Of a stretch of DNA of 64,000 bases, positions 45,221-54,700 are shown piece by piece; within the stretch, counting starts at the first letter, position 1, and the number at the start of each line of letters is the position of its first letter. Source of the stretch: JBGSIC01 sp041751875 (GTDB lineage: Bacteria > Bdellovibrionota > FAC87 > UBA2466 > JACKAF01); NCBI GenBank assembly GCA_041751875.1, contig JBGSIC010000029.1:248001-312000 (forward strand), read 5' to 3'. A model generated the notes under the pieces. That model saw only the letters and a list, made by a program, of their open reading frames with translations. It had not been told where the DNA came from and did not search any database. The position numbers and the translations under genes were made by a program.

Positions 45221-46113
45221 GACGCTTTCCTTTCCGCTGTTTTTTTGCGATAAACGGCGTGCTCTTCCATTTCCAAATCCGGTGAGCGTACAAAACCGAC
45301 TTCTGTATGGCCGACAAATAGGCGTCCGCCTTCCGCAAGGACTCCGGTAAGTTTATCTACAATGCCTGTGGAGGATTCTTTGGAGAAATAAAAGAGAACA
45401 TTTCGGCAGAATATGATGTCAAAGGCATACTGAAAAGGCAGTTTGGCCGCCTGCAGATTGAAGGGAGCGAAACGGATCATGCTCTTTAACGCGTCAACGG
45501 CTCTGTAGTAGCGACGGTTTTGAGATTCCAACACCGTAAAATATTTATCCCTCAGGCCCTCGGGTAAACCTTCGAGTTCACTTTCCGAGTAGATTCCCTG
45601 TGCTGCTTTAGCCAGGGCTTTTTGATCAATGTCGGTTGCGAGAATTTTTACCTTCCAATCACCGGGTTGGTTCACGTACTCAAGTAAACAAATGGCGAGT
45701 GTGTAGGCTTCTTGGCCGGTACTGCAGGCAGTGCACCAAGCGCGCAGCTCAGGGTTGTGCTGTGATTTTTTGGCTTCGAGCATCGACGGCAGGTGTTTAC
45801 GCAGTTCATCGAACTGACTGGCTTCACGGAAAAAGCGTGTGGTGTTTGTTGTAAGAGCCGAGACAAACTCCGCAATCAGGTTCTGGTCTTCATCCGCGAG
45901 AAGCTTTGCGTACTCCCGAAACGAACCGAGCTCGTGGCGCATCAAAACCCGGGTCAGCCGATTTGCCATTTTGAGAAGGCCCGCTTCGGAGTCATCAAAA
46001 GTAATTCCGGTGCGCTCACGCAAAAGAGCACGCAGCTTTCGGTAGCCGACACGATCGCCTTGGAGAGTTTCAAAGACCGAGTAGGGATCACGTTTAGGCG
46101 CGCTTTTTTTCAT
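45217..46113 (-). CDS. cheR: Chemoreceptor methyltransferase CheR
   Basis: A 298-residue SAM-dependent glutamate methyltransferase. N-terminal helical domain (YRKLRALLRERTGITFDDSE), then TNTTRFFREASQFD, WCTACSTGQEAYTLAI (SAM binding), ILATDIDQKALAKA and IIFCRNVLFYF. No TPR or C-terminal extension. First gene of the minus-strand unit; a sigma-28-like promoter lies upstream at 46140-46166. Confidence 0.97.
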   Translation of the reverse strand: MKKSAPKRDPYSVFETLQGDRVGYRKLRALLRERTGITFDDSEAGLLKMANRLTRVLMRHELGSFREYAKLLADEDQNLIAEFVSALTTNTTRFFREASQFDELRKHLPSMLEAKKSQHNPELRAWCTACSTGQEAYTLAICLLEYVNQPGDWKVKILATDIDQKALAKAAQGIYSESELEGLPEGLRDKYFTVLESQNRRYYRAVDALKSMIRFAPFNLQAAKLPFQYAFDIIFCRNVLFYFSKESSTGIVDKLTGVLAEGGRLFVGHTEVGFVRSPDLEMEEHAVYRKKTAERKAS

Positions 46114-46139
46114 AATAAAAGTTGAGCCGGTTCAGCTTC

Positions 46140-46166
46140 TTATCGGTCGATTTCCCCAAAAAATTA
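46140..46166 (-). promoter_or_regulatory. Predicted sigma-28-type promoter for cheR unit
   Basis: Read on the minus strand: TAATTTTT (-35; six of eight match TAAAGTTT), 11-base spacer, ACCGATAA (-10; seven of eight match GCCGATAA). It lies about 27 bases upstream of the cheR ATG. Confidence 0.6.
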
Positions 46167-46226
46167 ATAGAAACCCTAAGTATTCCGGCAAGGTAGACAT
46201 TTAGACGTGCTCATGGCGCACGGTAT

Positions 46227-46253
46227 CAAATATTTGAGAGATCCTGCCGATAA
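46227..46253 (+). promoter_or_regulatory. Predicted sigma-28-type promoter for cheA unit
   Basis: GCCGATAA at 46246-46253 is a perfect -10 match; CAAATATT at 46227-46234, 11 bases upstream, is a fair -35 (AAA and TT kept, preceded by T). It ends 49 bases before the chosen cheA ATG, arguing that the longer upstream frame is not translated. Confidence 0.65.
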
Positions 46254-46302
46254 TGAGGTGATGCGCTGTGTCCTACGTGTGCCTACAGCGCCATGGGAAA
46301 CT

Positions 46303-48033
46303 ATGGATTCAGATAAGGAATTTTTCGAAGAGCTAAAGCGGGAATTTCTCGTGGAAGCCTCATTTCTCCTCGAACAAGGGGAGGCCTCGTGCCTCGCCTT
46401 GGAGGACGAAGCACGCCGTAAGGACGCACTCGATGAGGTGTTCCGCGTGTATCATTCCGTCAAAGGCGGCGCCGCTGCCGTGGGATTAACCGATCTCGCG
46501 GAATTCGGGCACGCTGTGGAAAACTGTTTGTCGATTCTGCGTTCGGATCCCGACCGTATTACCGCTCCCATCACAAATTTGCTATTCCGCGCGAATGACG
46601 CTCTTAAGATTCGCTTAACTGAGCTGCGCAAGAACGAAGGCGGCCCTTGGGAAATTCAGGCTCTGGTTCAAGAGTTTGTCCATGCTTCGGAAGATCTGCA
46701 GAAAGATCCCAAGCAGGGGCGGCCCGCTGCCGTGGCTCACGCACTGGAACATGAAATTGTTTCCGCAGAGAGTGAGAAAAGTACTGTTCGCGTCTCCACA
46801 GAAACCATCGACTCCGTGTTGGATCTGATCGGCGAGTTAGTGGTCATTAAGAGCCAGCTCATGCACGGTAAAGTTTTTGAGGGGAAAAAATCGGTTGGTC
46901 TTGATAGCCTAATGACCCTCCTCGATAAAACCGTTCGCGAGCTACAGGACAAAGCCCTTCACATGCGCATGACCCCTCTCAAATCGGTCTTCATGCGGGC
47001 TCAGCGACAGGTGCGCGAGCTCTCGCAAACACTCAAAAAACCCACGCGGGTTACCATCTCTGGGGATTCCACAGAAATCGATCGCGATCTGATCGAGCTC
47101 ATTGGGGATCCTTTGGTACATCTTATTCGCAATGCCATGGATCACGGGATTGAATCCGAGCAAGAGAGAGTGCAGGCCGGTAAACCTGCGCAGGCCTCTC
47201 TAGAAGTATCCGCCCGACAGGTGCGGGGACGAATTTTGATTGAAATAAAAGACGACGGGCGCGGCATCGACCGTAATCGCGTCATTGAAAAAGCCCGCGA
47301 ACGACAGCTCATCGGCCAAGATGTCGATGGGGATGCTCTGACGGATGAAGAAGTCTTTGGTCTTCTTTTTCTTCCCGGATTCTCGACTAAGAGTGAAATC
47401 ACCGATCTTTCCGGCCGCGGTGTTGGTCTCGATGTCGTGAAGAACAACATTGAGAAGATGAAGGGCGTGATTGAAATAGAGTCCCAAGTGGGTACCGGAA
47501 CCAGTTTTCGCCTTTCCATTCCTTTAACAGCTGCCATTTTTGACGGCATGGTCGTCATGGTGGGTGAAAACTACTACATTCTTCCACTAGAAAAAATTAT
47601 CGAAATTAGCGACAGCCGGCGGGTGGAAAGAATGAGCGCAGGCGACCAAGTGCTAGCCCAGTACGGTGACGAGCTTATTCCTCTTATTCACCTTGAAAGT
47701 GCGTTTTCAGCTATTCCGGCGATTGATCAGGCCGCTTTGCTAGACAAAGAGTCAGCCATCGGCATGAGCGACGTGGTGGTGACGGTTCAGTACTACTCAC
47801 AGAAGCTTGCGCTGCAGGTAAAAGCCGTTGTGGGACAGGTTCAAGTAGTGGTCAAGCCACTTGGAGAAAGATTCAGAAATGTGCCCGATGTCAGCGGTGC
47901 TGCCATCCTGGGGGACGGAAAGATTGCATTGATTGTCGATACCGATGGCGTGGGCCGTCGTCTTGCTATCCCAACGAATAAAACGTTGAGAGGCAATGGA
48001 AATAATAATGGAAGCAAGATAGCAAGTTTTTAG
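46303..48033 (+). CDS. cheA: Chemotaxis histidine kinase CheA (no P2 domain)
   Basis: 576 residues from the ATG at 46303 (GGGAAA upstream). HPt domain with His51 in VYHSVKGGAAAVGL; dimerisation helices about 145-205; ATPase with HLIRNAMDHG, DDGRGID, GRGVGLDVV and GTGTSFRLSIPLT; C-terminal CheW-like P5. The stretch between HPt and dimerisation domain is too short for the CheY/CheB-docking P2 domain. The frame is open upstream to 46207, but the predicted promoter lies inside that stretch. It starts the long plus-strand run to 61011. Confidence 0.95.
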   Translation: MDSDKEFFEELKREFLVEASFLLEQGEASCLALEDEARRKDALDEVFRVYHSVKGGAAAVGLTDLAEFGHAVENCLSILRSDPDRITAPITNLLFRANDALKIRLTELRKNEGGPWEIQALVQEFVHASEDLQKDPKQGRPAAVAHALEHEIVSAESEKSTVRVSTETIDSVLDLIGELVVIKSQLMHGKVFEGKKSVGLDSLMTLLDKTVRELQDKALHMRMTPLKSVFMRAQRQVRELSQTLKKPTRVTISGDSTEIDRDLIELIGDPLVHLIRNAMDHGIESEQERVQAGKPAQASLEVSARQVRGRILIEIKDDGRGIDRNRVIEKARERQLIGQDVDGDALTDEEVFGLLFLPGFSTKSEITDLSGRGVGLDVVKNNIEKMKGVIEIESQVGTGTSFRLSIPLTAAIFDGMVVMVGENYYILPLEKIIEISDSRRVERMSAGDQVLAQYGDELIPLIHLESAFSAIPAIDQAALLDKESAIGMSDVVVTVQYYSQKLALQVKAVVGQVQVVVKPLGERFRNVPDVSGAAILGDGKIALIVDTDGVGRRLAIPTNKTLRGNGNNNGSKIASF

Positions 48034-48042
48034 GGAGGCGTT

Positions 48043-50019
48043 GTGGTAATTCGTAGACTCAGCATTCGCACCAAAGTTCTCACTTTGGCGGCGATTCCGA
48101 TGATAGCATTCATCGGACTGGCACTTGTGGTTTCACGTTCAACAAGTCAACAACTCGAAGTGGCAAACCAAGTGCTAGCGAGCTTTGACATCATCTCATC
48201 TGCTTCAAACACCATTCACGCGATGCAAGAGGAGCGAGCAAAAGTTGCAGCCTTCCTATCCGGGGGAAGTGCCTTTTTTGAATTGTCGACCACGCTTGCC
48301 CAAACCGACGATGCGCTAAAGCAGTTTGTTAAGTTGGCCGAGAAACAGGCCTATCTCGAGTCGAATAAGGCCGCCATTCGACGCTTGCCAAGCTCGCTAC
48401 AAATCCTCCGTACTAGTGTGCAAGATAACTCCATCACCGCCCAAGATGCGATTCAGGCTTACCGGAGTATGATCGGAGAGATCACCCAAGCAGAAGTGGC
48501 AATCGGTGATCTAGGTGAATGGGTCGAGCAACGTGTGCGTGGTATCGCTACCGTGGAAGCCGCCAAAGAAAAAGCGGGCATGTTGATTTCAACTTTGGCC
48601 ATGGCGGTTAGCCGTAACAAAGCGCTGAGTAGTAAGCAATGGAGAACCATTAGTTCATTGCGTGAAGATGTTCCTGCCGCCCTTTTAGTAGAAGAAGGAA
48701 AGCTTTCTCGCGAGGCTCGCTCGAAGATACAGAATTTCTCTAACTCGCCGCACTGGATGGCGTTGGATCAGACGTGCGAAGTGGTTTTGGCAAAAGCCAA
48801 AACGGGCGAGTTCGACCTTAATGCCAAAATGTTCTGGCGGGAGACTGGCTTTGTAATGGATGACTTAAGCCGTCTTATTCCGCTCCAACTAGAGTTTACA
48901 AAAAATCGCGTGGCGCGATTTCGTGATGAGTCGCAGAGCCGAATCTTTGTCGTTGGATTTGCAGTTTGTCTGATGATGTTCCTAATGGGCTTACTGACTT
49001 TCTTTGTGATTAAGTCGATTACCCGTTCTTTACGTCAGGTAATGCGCCAGGTTCTTGATAGCGCTATGCAAGTAACCTACGCCTCGCAGGAAATGAAGGC
49101 AGCGAGTAAGCATCTTTCGAGTCGAGCAACCGATGCGGCGTCTTCCATCGAAGAAACAGCTTCCTCTCTAGATGAACTATCTAGCATGGTGAAGAACAAT
49201 GCGGATAATGCGAAGCAGGCGGTAAATCTCGCCGATGGCAACAGCAAGGACGCCGAACGAGGTGAAAATGAAATCGGTCAGCTCATAGGAGCGATGAATG
49301 AACTAGCTGAAAGCTCCAAACGTATTGAGGAGATTATCAACGTAATTGAAGATATCTCGTTCCAAACAAATCTTTTGGCGCTCAATGCGGCAGTAGAAGC
49401 GGCGCGCGCAGGGGAACACGGTAGAGGGTTTGCGGTGGTAGCAGATGCCGTGCGAAACCTCGCACAACGAAGCGCGGCGGCCGCCAAAGATATTACGATT
49501 CTCATCAAAACCAGCGTTGCCAAAGTGGAGCATGGAAAGAAAGTCGCAGATTCCAGTGAAGACGTATTGCGTACCATTGTATCGTCGGCACGCAAAACTT
49601 CAGAGCTCCAACACGAAATTTCCACCGCGAGTGTGGAGCAGGCCAGCGGAATTACAGAAATTAGTCGCACGGTAAACCAGCTCGACCAGGTAACCCAGAG
49701 CAACGCCGCTTCTGCCGAGGAACTAGAGATTTCGACGAACGCAATCCATCGCCAAGCCGAGGTGTTGACGGGGCTAGTGGATAAACTCAGCATCGTTGTA
49801 TACGGTCGCGCTCACGGCAGAGATCGCAGCAAGATGACGAGTGAAGAAAAGGGAAATCAGAAGGAAGGACTGCGACTTGTCTCTAACGGAAACGAGCGTT
49901 CGGCCTCTCCTGAGGCAGTTATCCCGTTTGATAGCGACGATGAAGACCAAGAAAATGAGGACAAGGACGAAGCCACAGACAACAAGCCAGGCAAAGTGGG
50001 CAATTTGGACGGCTTCTAG
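48043..50019 (+). CDS. Methyl-accepting chemotaxis protein with NIT-like sensor
   Basis: 658 residues. TM1 about 12-32; a periplasmic helical domain with MQEERAKVAAFLSGG, the signature of the NIT (nitrate/nitrite-sensing) domain; TM2 about 304-325; then a cytoplasmic coiled coil whose tip reads DISFQTNLLALNAAVEAARA and GEHGRGFAVVADAVRNLAQR. The C-terminus has an acidic tail (DDEDQENEDKDEATD) and no NWETF-type tether. GTG start with AGGGAGG upstream. The only receptor in this cluster, so probably the input for the CheA next to it; the ligand is unknown. Confidence 0.94.
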   Translation: MVIRRLSIRTKVLTLAAIPMIAFIGLALVVSRSTSQQLEVANQVLASFDIISSASNTIHAMQEERAKVAAFLSGGSAFFELSTTLAQTDDALKQFVKLAEKQAYLESNKAAIRRLPSSLQILRTSVQDNSITAQDAIQAYRSMIGEITQAEVAIGDLGEWVEQRVRGIATVEAAKEKAGMLISTLAMAVSRNKALSSKQWRTISSLREDVPAALLVEEGKLSREARSKIQNFSNSPHWMALDQTCEVVLAKAKTGEFDLNAKMFWRETGFVMDDLSRLIPLQLEFTKNRVARFRDESQSRIFVVGFAVCLMMFLMGLLTFFVIKSITRSLRQVMRQVLDSAMQVTYASQEMKAASKHLSSRATDAASSIEETASSLDELSSMVKNNADNAKQAVNLADGNSKDAERGENEIGQLIGAMNELAESSKRIEEIINVIEDISFQTNLLALNAAVEAARAGEHGRGFAVVADAVRNLAQRSAAAAKDITILIKTSVAKVEHGKKVADSSEDVLRTIVSSARKTSELQHEISTASVEQASGITEISRTVNQLDQVTQSNAASAEELEISTNAIHRQAEVLTGLVDKLSIVVYGRAHGRDRSKMTSEEKGNQKEGLRLVSNGNERSASPEAVIPFDSDDEDQENEDKDEATDNKPGKVGNLDGF

Positions 50020-50029
50020 AGGATAGGTA

Positions 50030-50503
50030 ATGGCGGATACCGAGAAAACTATCCAGTATCTGAGCTTCCATTTGGGAGATCAGGAATATGGTATTGCGAT
50101 CGGAGAGGTACGTGAAATTAGTCGCGTCCTACAGATTACGCCCGTTCCACGGGTTCCGGTTTACGTGTTAGGAGTGATGAACCTACGTGGAAAAGTCATT
50201 CCCGTGATTGATTTGAGACTTAGATTTGAATTGCCGCAGCAGCCGCTGACAACAGAAAGTTGTGTGGTTGTGGTGGAAGGAAAGCAAGGGGAAGTCGGAG
50301 TTACCGTTGATAGAGTGAATGAAGTATTGACCCTCAAAGAAACGGATATCCAGGTTCCTCCCGTTTTGGGTAGCGAAGCATTTTTAAAGTTTGTCACCGG
50401 AATGGTTAAACGACCTAAAGCGCTTTTTATGCTACTTGGAGTAACTCATATTCTTGCGTTTCAAGAATTTCGAAATTCACCCAAGAATGAAGACGCGGCC
50501 TAG
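50030..50503 (+). CDS. cheW: Chemotaxis coupling protein CheW
   Basis: 157 residues of CheW fold: LSFHLGDQEYGIAIGEVREI, VPVYVLGVMNLRGKVIPVID, VGVTVDRVNEVL and FVTGMVKRPKALFMLL. Links the receptor to CheA P5. AGGATAG lies before the ATG; 10 bases after the receptor gene and 6 before the PilZ gene. Confidence 0.95.
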   Translation: MADTEKTIQYLSFHLGDQEYGIAIGEVREISRVLQITPVPRVPVYVLGVMNLRGKVIPVIDLRLRFELPQQPLTTESCVVVVEGKQGEVGVTVDRVNEVLTLKETDIQVPPVLGSEAFLKFVTGMVKRPKALFMLLGVTHILAFQEFRNSPKNEDAA

Positions 50504-50509
50504 GGAGCA

Positions 50510-50845
50510 GTGATGACAGCAACCGTTAAAAAAAATGCAAAAGATAGCAGAGAAACAGAAGCGCAGAAGAAGCGGAGACATCTGCGATTTTCCCCAGACG
50601 GGGCCACCTTTGCTTTTTTAGACCTCGCTTCGGACACGGAGAAATTTTCCCCGCGCTATTCGGCTCTCATTTTGAACCAGTCCTACCGAGGAGTGGGCCT
50701 TATCTGCCTGGATGCAAACGGGTTAGAAGCCGGATCTCTTTGCCGAGTAAAAGTTGGCCAACTTGCCCCGATGAAGGCCAAGGTAGTCTGGAAGACACCG
50801 TTGGACGAACAAGTTGTTAAGCTCGGCCTTATTTTTCTAGATTAA
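50510..50845 (+). CDS. PilZ-domain protein
   Basis: A 111-residue protein with a basic N-terminus and a PilZ-like domain: KKRRHLRFSPDG (RxxxR) and NQSYRGVG ([D/N]xSxxG), the two c-di-GMP contact motifs, followed by beta-strands MKAKVVWKTPL and VKLGLIFLD. Being the gene after cheW suggests that c-di-GMP acts on the chemosensory or motility output. Not certain: the domain is small and the match is by motif. Confidence 0.75.
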   Translation: MMTATVKKNAKDSRETEAQKKRRHLRFSPDGATFAFLDLASDTEKFSPRYSALILNQSYRGVGLICLDANGLEAGSLCRVKVGQLAPMKAKVVWKTPLDEQVVKLGLIFLD

Positions 50846-50984
50846 TTTCAGCGACTTAACGCAAGTAGCCTTAGCCCGATCACCTGCTGGCCCGATGGGC
50901 CGTGCGTCACCTACCTTCTTAATTTTTCTTAAGAAAACGCCGAAAAGGATAGTGGAGCACCCTGAAATTTCCGTTGGGGGATTA

Positions 50985-51785
50985 ATGTCTACGAAGAATT
51001 GGTATGTGTGCATTCACGGCGCGAGCCTTGGTCCGATTGAGACCCAGGTAGTGCATCTCATGATTGAGCAAAAGCGGCTATCGCCGATGGAGTTTGCTTG
51101 GTGTGAAGGGATGACAGAATGGAAGCGCGTATGTGAAATTGAAGAACTAGGTGGCTCGGCAGCTGTTCCCGAAATGCCGAGTATTCCCGTTCCGGCAGCC
51201 GCACCTAAGAAAGCCGCGCCGCCTGCGCCACCTCAAGCCGCCGCTCCCGCAGTTCCGGCTCCGCCTGTCGCCCCAAAGGCGGTGACAAAACCTGTCGCGA
51301 AAATGCCCGCGCCAATAAAACCAGTGAAAGTGGCTACGCCTCCTCCTCCGGTTGCTGCTGCTCCCGCTCCCGCTCAAGGCGAATCGCTCAAAGAGAAAAT
51401 GATCGCGAAAGCGGCACAAAAAAAGGCGGGCATAGCGCCTAAGCCGTACGTCACCATTCGTCGTGCTGAAAGAGTCGAAATCGACGGCACTTTGGATATC
51501 GTGGGCCACGGCACTTTTTCCATTCTGAATATGAGCGCCATTGGTGTGCTACTGAGTTCAAAGAAAAGCGTACCGCCCGGGACGAACATTAAATTCAAGT
51601 TTGAGTGCAAAGAGATAAAGAAATCTCCCCTGGACATGACTGGCGTTGTGGTGCGTGACGGTGTGGCTCAAGGGAAAGAAGAAATTGCGATCGAATTCAC
51701 ACGAGTCAACCCCGCACATAAACGCGCCTTGCAGGATTACGTAGAATCCAAGTCGAACGAAGGAAAGGCGACGGAAGCCGCTTAA
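50985..51785 (+). CDS. GYF-domain and PilZ-domain fusion protein
   Basis: 266 residues from the ATG preceded by GGGGGA (the frame is open to 50895). N-terminal GYF_2-like domain (WYVCIHGASLGPIETQ, RLSPMEFAWCEGMTEWKRV), a Pro/Ala-rich linker (about 60-150), and a C-terminal PilZ domain with IRRAERVEID (RxxxR) and NMSAIGVLLSS (NxSxxG). GYF domains bind Pro-rich peptides and also occur in the gliding protein AgmX/GltJ. It may couple c-di-GMP to the envelope machine encoded next. Its stop overlaps the TPR gene start (TAATG). Confidence 0.85.
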   Translation: MSTKNWYVCIHGASLGPIETQVVHLMIEQKRLSPMEFAWCEGMTEWKRVCEIEELGGSAAVPEMPSIPVPAAAPKKAAPPAPPQAAAPAVPAPPVAPKAVTKPVAKMPAPIKPVKVATPPPPVAAAPAPAQGESLKEKMIAKAAQKKAGIAPKPYVTIRRAERVEIDGTLDIVGHGTFSILNMSAIGVLLSSKKSVPPGTNIKFKFECKEIKKSPLDMTGVVVRDGVAQGKEEIAIEFTRVNPAHKRALQDYVESKSNEGKATEAA

Positions 51786-54700
51786 TGGTTTTTAAGAAAC
51801 CCATTTTGATTGCTCTGTGTTTGTCTCTCCAGTGGGGAGCTGTGCCGGCGTTCGCTACGGCGAACGAAGAGCTTTCTCGTCTTTTTCAAGACCGCAAGTG
51901 GGACGCTACCGTTCAGACTGCCTCGCATATTCTCACCCGTTCACCAAACGATCGCGATGCCCTGGTCCAAGGAGCTTACGCTCTTTTCCAGAAAGGCTAC
52001 GCCAACGCCGCGTTGGTTTGGCTAAAGCGGTTGACTCCTGCCCAATGGGACGAGATTCGCCGCCAGGATGAAGGTTTTGCCGAAGTCGTTTCGCTGCTGC
52101 AAAAGAAAGTTCCCCTGACAATTTTGCCGGGTGCCGTTTCGCAGAATCGCCAGGCAAACGGCAGTAGCGCACTTCGTGACGAAGTCCTCTTCTCCAAAGG
52201 CCGAGCCGCTCATGAGGCGAAACGTTGGGCCGATGCCAGTCGTGAACTTAATCAGATTTCAAGTCAGTCACGCTACTTTAGCGTAGCGCACTACCTTCTG
52301 GGGGCGGCGGCAATCGAGCAGGGATTTTACGATTTAGCGTCGACGGAGTTTTCCCGGTTATTCGAGCCTAGCCTTTTCCAGGAATCAAGCGAGTTTTGGA
52401 AAGACCTCAAATCGAACATGAGCCAGGAAATGGGCGCGAGTCTCCGCGTCTTGGTGGACTTCGATGGTCTTAGCCGCATTCGCCGCTTGGGTGAGCTAGG
52501 ACTCATGGGCATCGCGCGCGTGCATTACGCTAAAAAGCAGTATGAAGCCGCGTTGAACCAGTATCAGCGCATTGCTCCGCAGTCGTATTATTACCCCCGC
52601 GCTCGCTTAGAAAGAGTGTGGACCCTCTTGCAGATGAACCAGCACGATCGCGCTCAGCAAGAAGCGGCAGCTCTTGCAGTTGAGCAAAAGAGTTTTGAGG
52701 CCGTCGAGGCAAACACCTTGCGTGCTATTATTCTGGCAGACGCTGGGAACACGGTTGCCGCCCGACATCAGCTTGATACCTATACTTTGCTATCCAAGCA
52801 GATTGTCACCGATCTCGAAAAATATACAAAGTATCGTATCAGCGACGCGCTACCCAATTTCGTGAAAACCGATCTGTCGGAAGATCAGCGTTTGCAGGCT
52901 CTCAACAACTACCGCGACATCTTGCTAAAGGAAGTTGCCCAGCTCCGAGAAGCCGGCGACCAATACTACCCGGTTTATCAGAAGCTCGCCACACAGCTGG
53001 CGGCGTTAACTGGCGAAGTGGATCAAGCGCGAGAGAAAGTGACGCGAGAAGTGATTGAGAAAAGACTCGCTGACTTGCGTGCTCTCTCCGTTCAGGCGCA
53101 TCTGATTCGCGCGGAAACGTTTTTGGAAGATCGCGAAAAACTGCGCGGGACCTTTAATGGTGGCGAAGCGACGCAGGCGATGCAGCAGCAACATGACAAA
53201 GACTTGGTGAACCTCCTCTCGAGCGCGGTTCAAGAGGTGGAAGCTGCGATTCCTCAGATGGATAAACGAAATGCCTACCTGGAATTTCGCCAGAGCGAAT
53301 TACTTTGGGAACTCGGTACCGCTCATTTGATCTTGGCCCAAACCGAGGACAAGGAGAAAAACGACGCTACCGGAGAAAGGCTTCGAGGCCAGTCTCTCCA
53401 GCGCGTGCAGAAGGTTGTCTCGGATTTTCCGAATTTTGCCAGAAAAGATCAGGCTCTCTTTTTTATGGGATTCGCTCAGCTGGAGTCCAACAAAAACAAA
53501 GAAGCAGTTGGCACCCTGACACAATTTGCCCGAGCTTACCCCTTACATGCGAACACACCCGATGCTTACCGTATCTTGGGAGACGAAGCGTTCGACGCGA
53601 ATCGTTTTGCCGAAGCGATTGAGCTCTACCGAAAGATTTTGGAATCGCCAGATTCATCTGTTTTAGGGTACGCCTTTTACAAGATCGCATGGAGCGCCTA
53701 CAACCTGCGTGACTACGCGAAATCAATGCTAGCTCTGGAGCAGGCAGTTCTTTGGACGACGCGAAGCAAAGATGGGGGCAAGATTGTTTCGCTCAAGAAA
53801 GAAGCCCGTCGTGACTTGATCAACCTCTATTCTGAAGTAGGGGACGAACGTAAAGCTCGCGAATACTTCATGCGTTTTATCGGTACCGATACGAGTGACT
53901 GGCTCGTTGATCTGGCTAAGGCATACTACGAGTCGGGTCAGTTCGAAAAAGCCGTTCACACGTACAACGTGCTCATTTCGCTCAAAGACGATCCCAAGGA
54001 GGCCATTGGTCTTTATACCGCGCTTATTGATAGCCATGCGCATTTGCTTCAATGGGCGGAAGTGATCAACGTCTCCAGGGATATGATCGAAAAGTATGGC
54101 GCGCAGCTGCAAACGCCCGTGACAGACGAAACCTTGCCGGCGTTTCTCGCGGAGAAAACGGTTCGCGAAGCCTCACTCTCCCAGCACTTTGAGTTCAAAG
54201 AAACGGACTCTCCGGAAACCGTAAACCGCATTTTGACGCTTGATAGACTCTACTTTCAGGGATTCGGACAATGGGCAAGCGCGCAAGACCCTCTATATAA
54301 GTACGCCTATTTCCTCTATCAGAAGAAAATGTATCCGGAATCGGCGAAAGCCTATGTGGAGCACTGGGCCCGATTCAAAGATACGTTGAAGGAGCCGCTT
54401 CGTGAGGAATCGCTTCGCAATCTTCTAAGTGCGTTAGAAAAGGTGGAAGCGACACATAAGATGGACGAAAAGGATTCTGATACCCCGCTGCCCCTTTCCG
54501 CCGAAGCCAAGGGAATCGTGGATCACGCGGTGGAGTACCGGGAAAAATACGCTGCTGAAAAGGCGGCCCGCAACATCAACTACCTGCGCGCCTCCATGTT
54601 CTTAAAGTATCAAGATTGGGAAAACGGAATCAAAGAAACGCAAGCCATAGTGGATGCCAACGCCGAAGATGCGACGGGCAAGGCAGCTTTCAAGAACTTA

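Noticed and set aside
46207..46302. 32-residue N-terminal extension of CheA
   Set aside because: A sigma-28-like promoter with perfect -10 box lies inside it, and the HPt domain starts right at the ATG at 46303.
50916..50935. TTCTTAA/TTAAGAA hairpin between the PilZ and GYF-PilZ genes
   Set aside because: Seven AT-rich base pairs without a following T tract are too weak to call a terminator; the genes are probably co-transcribed.
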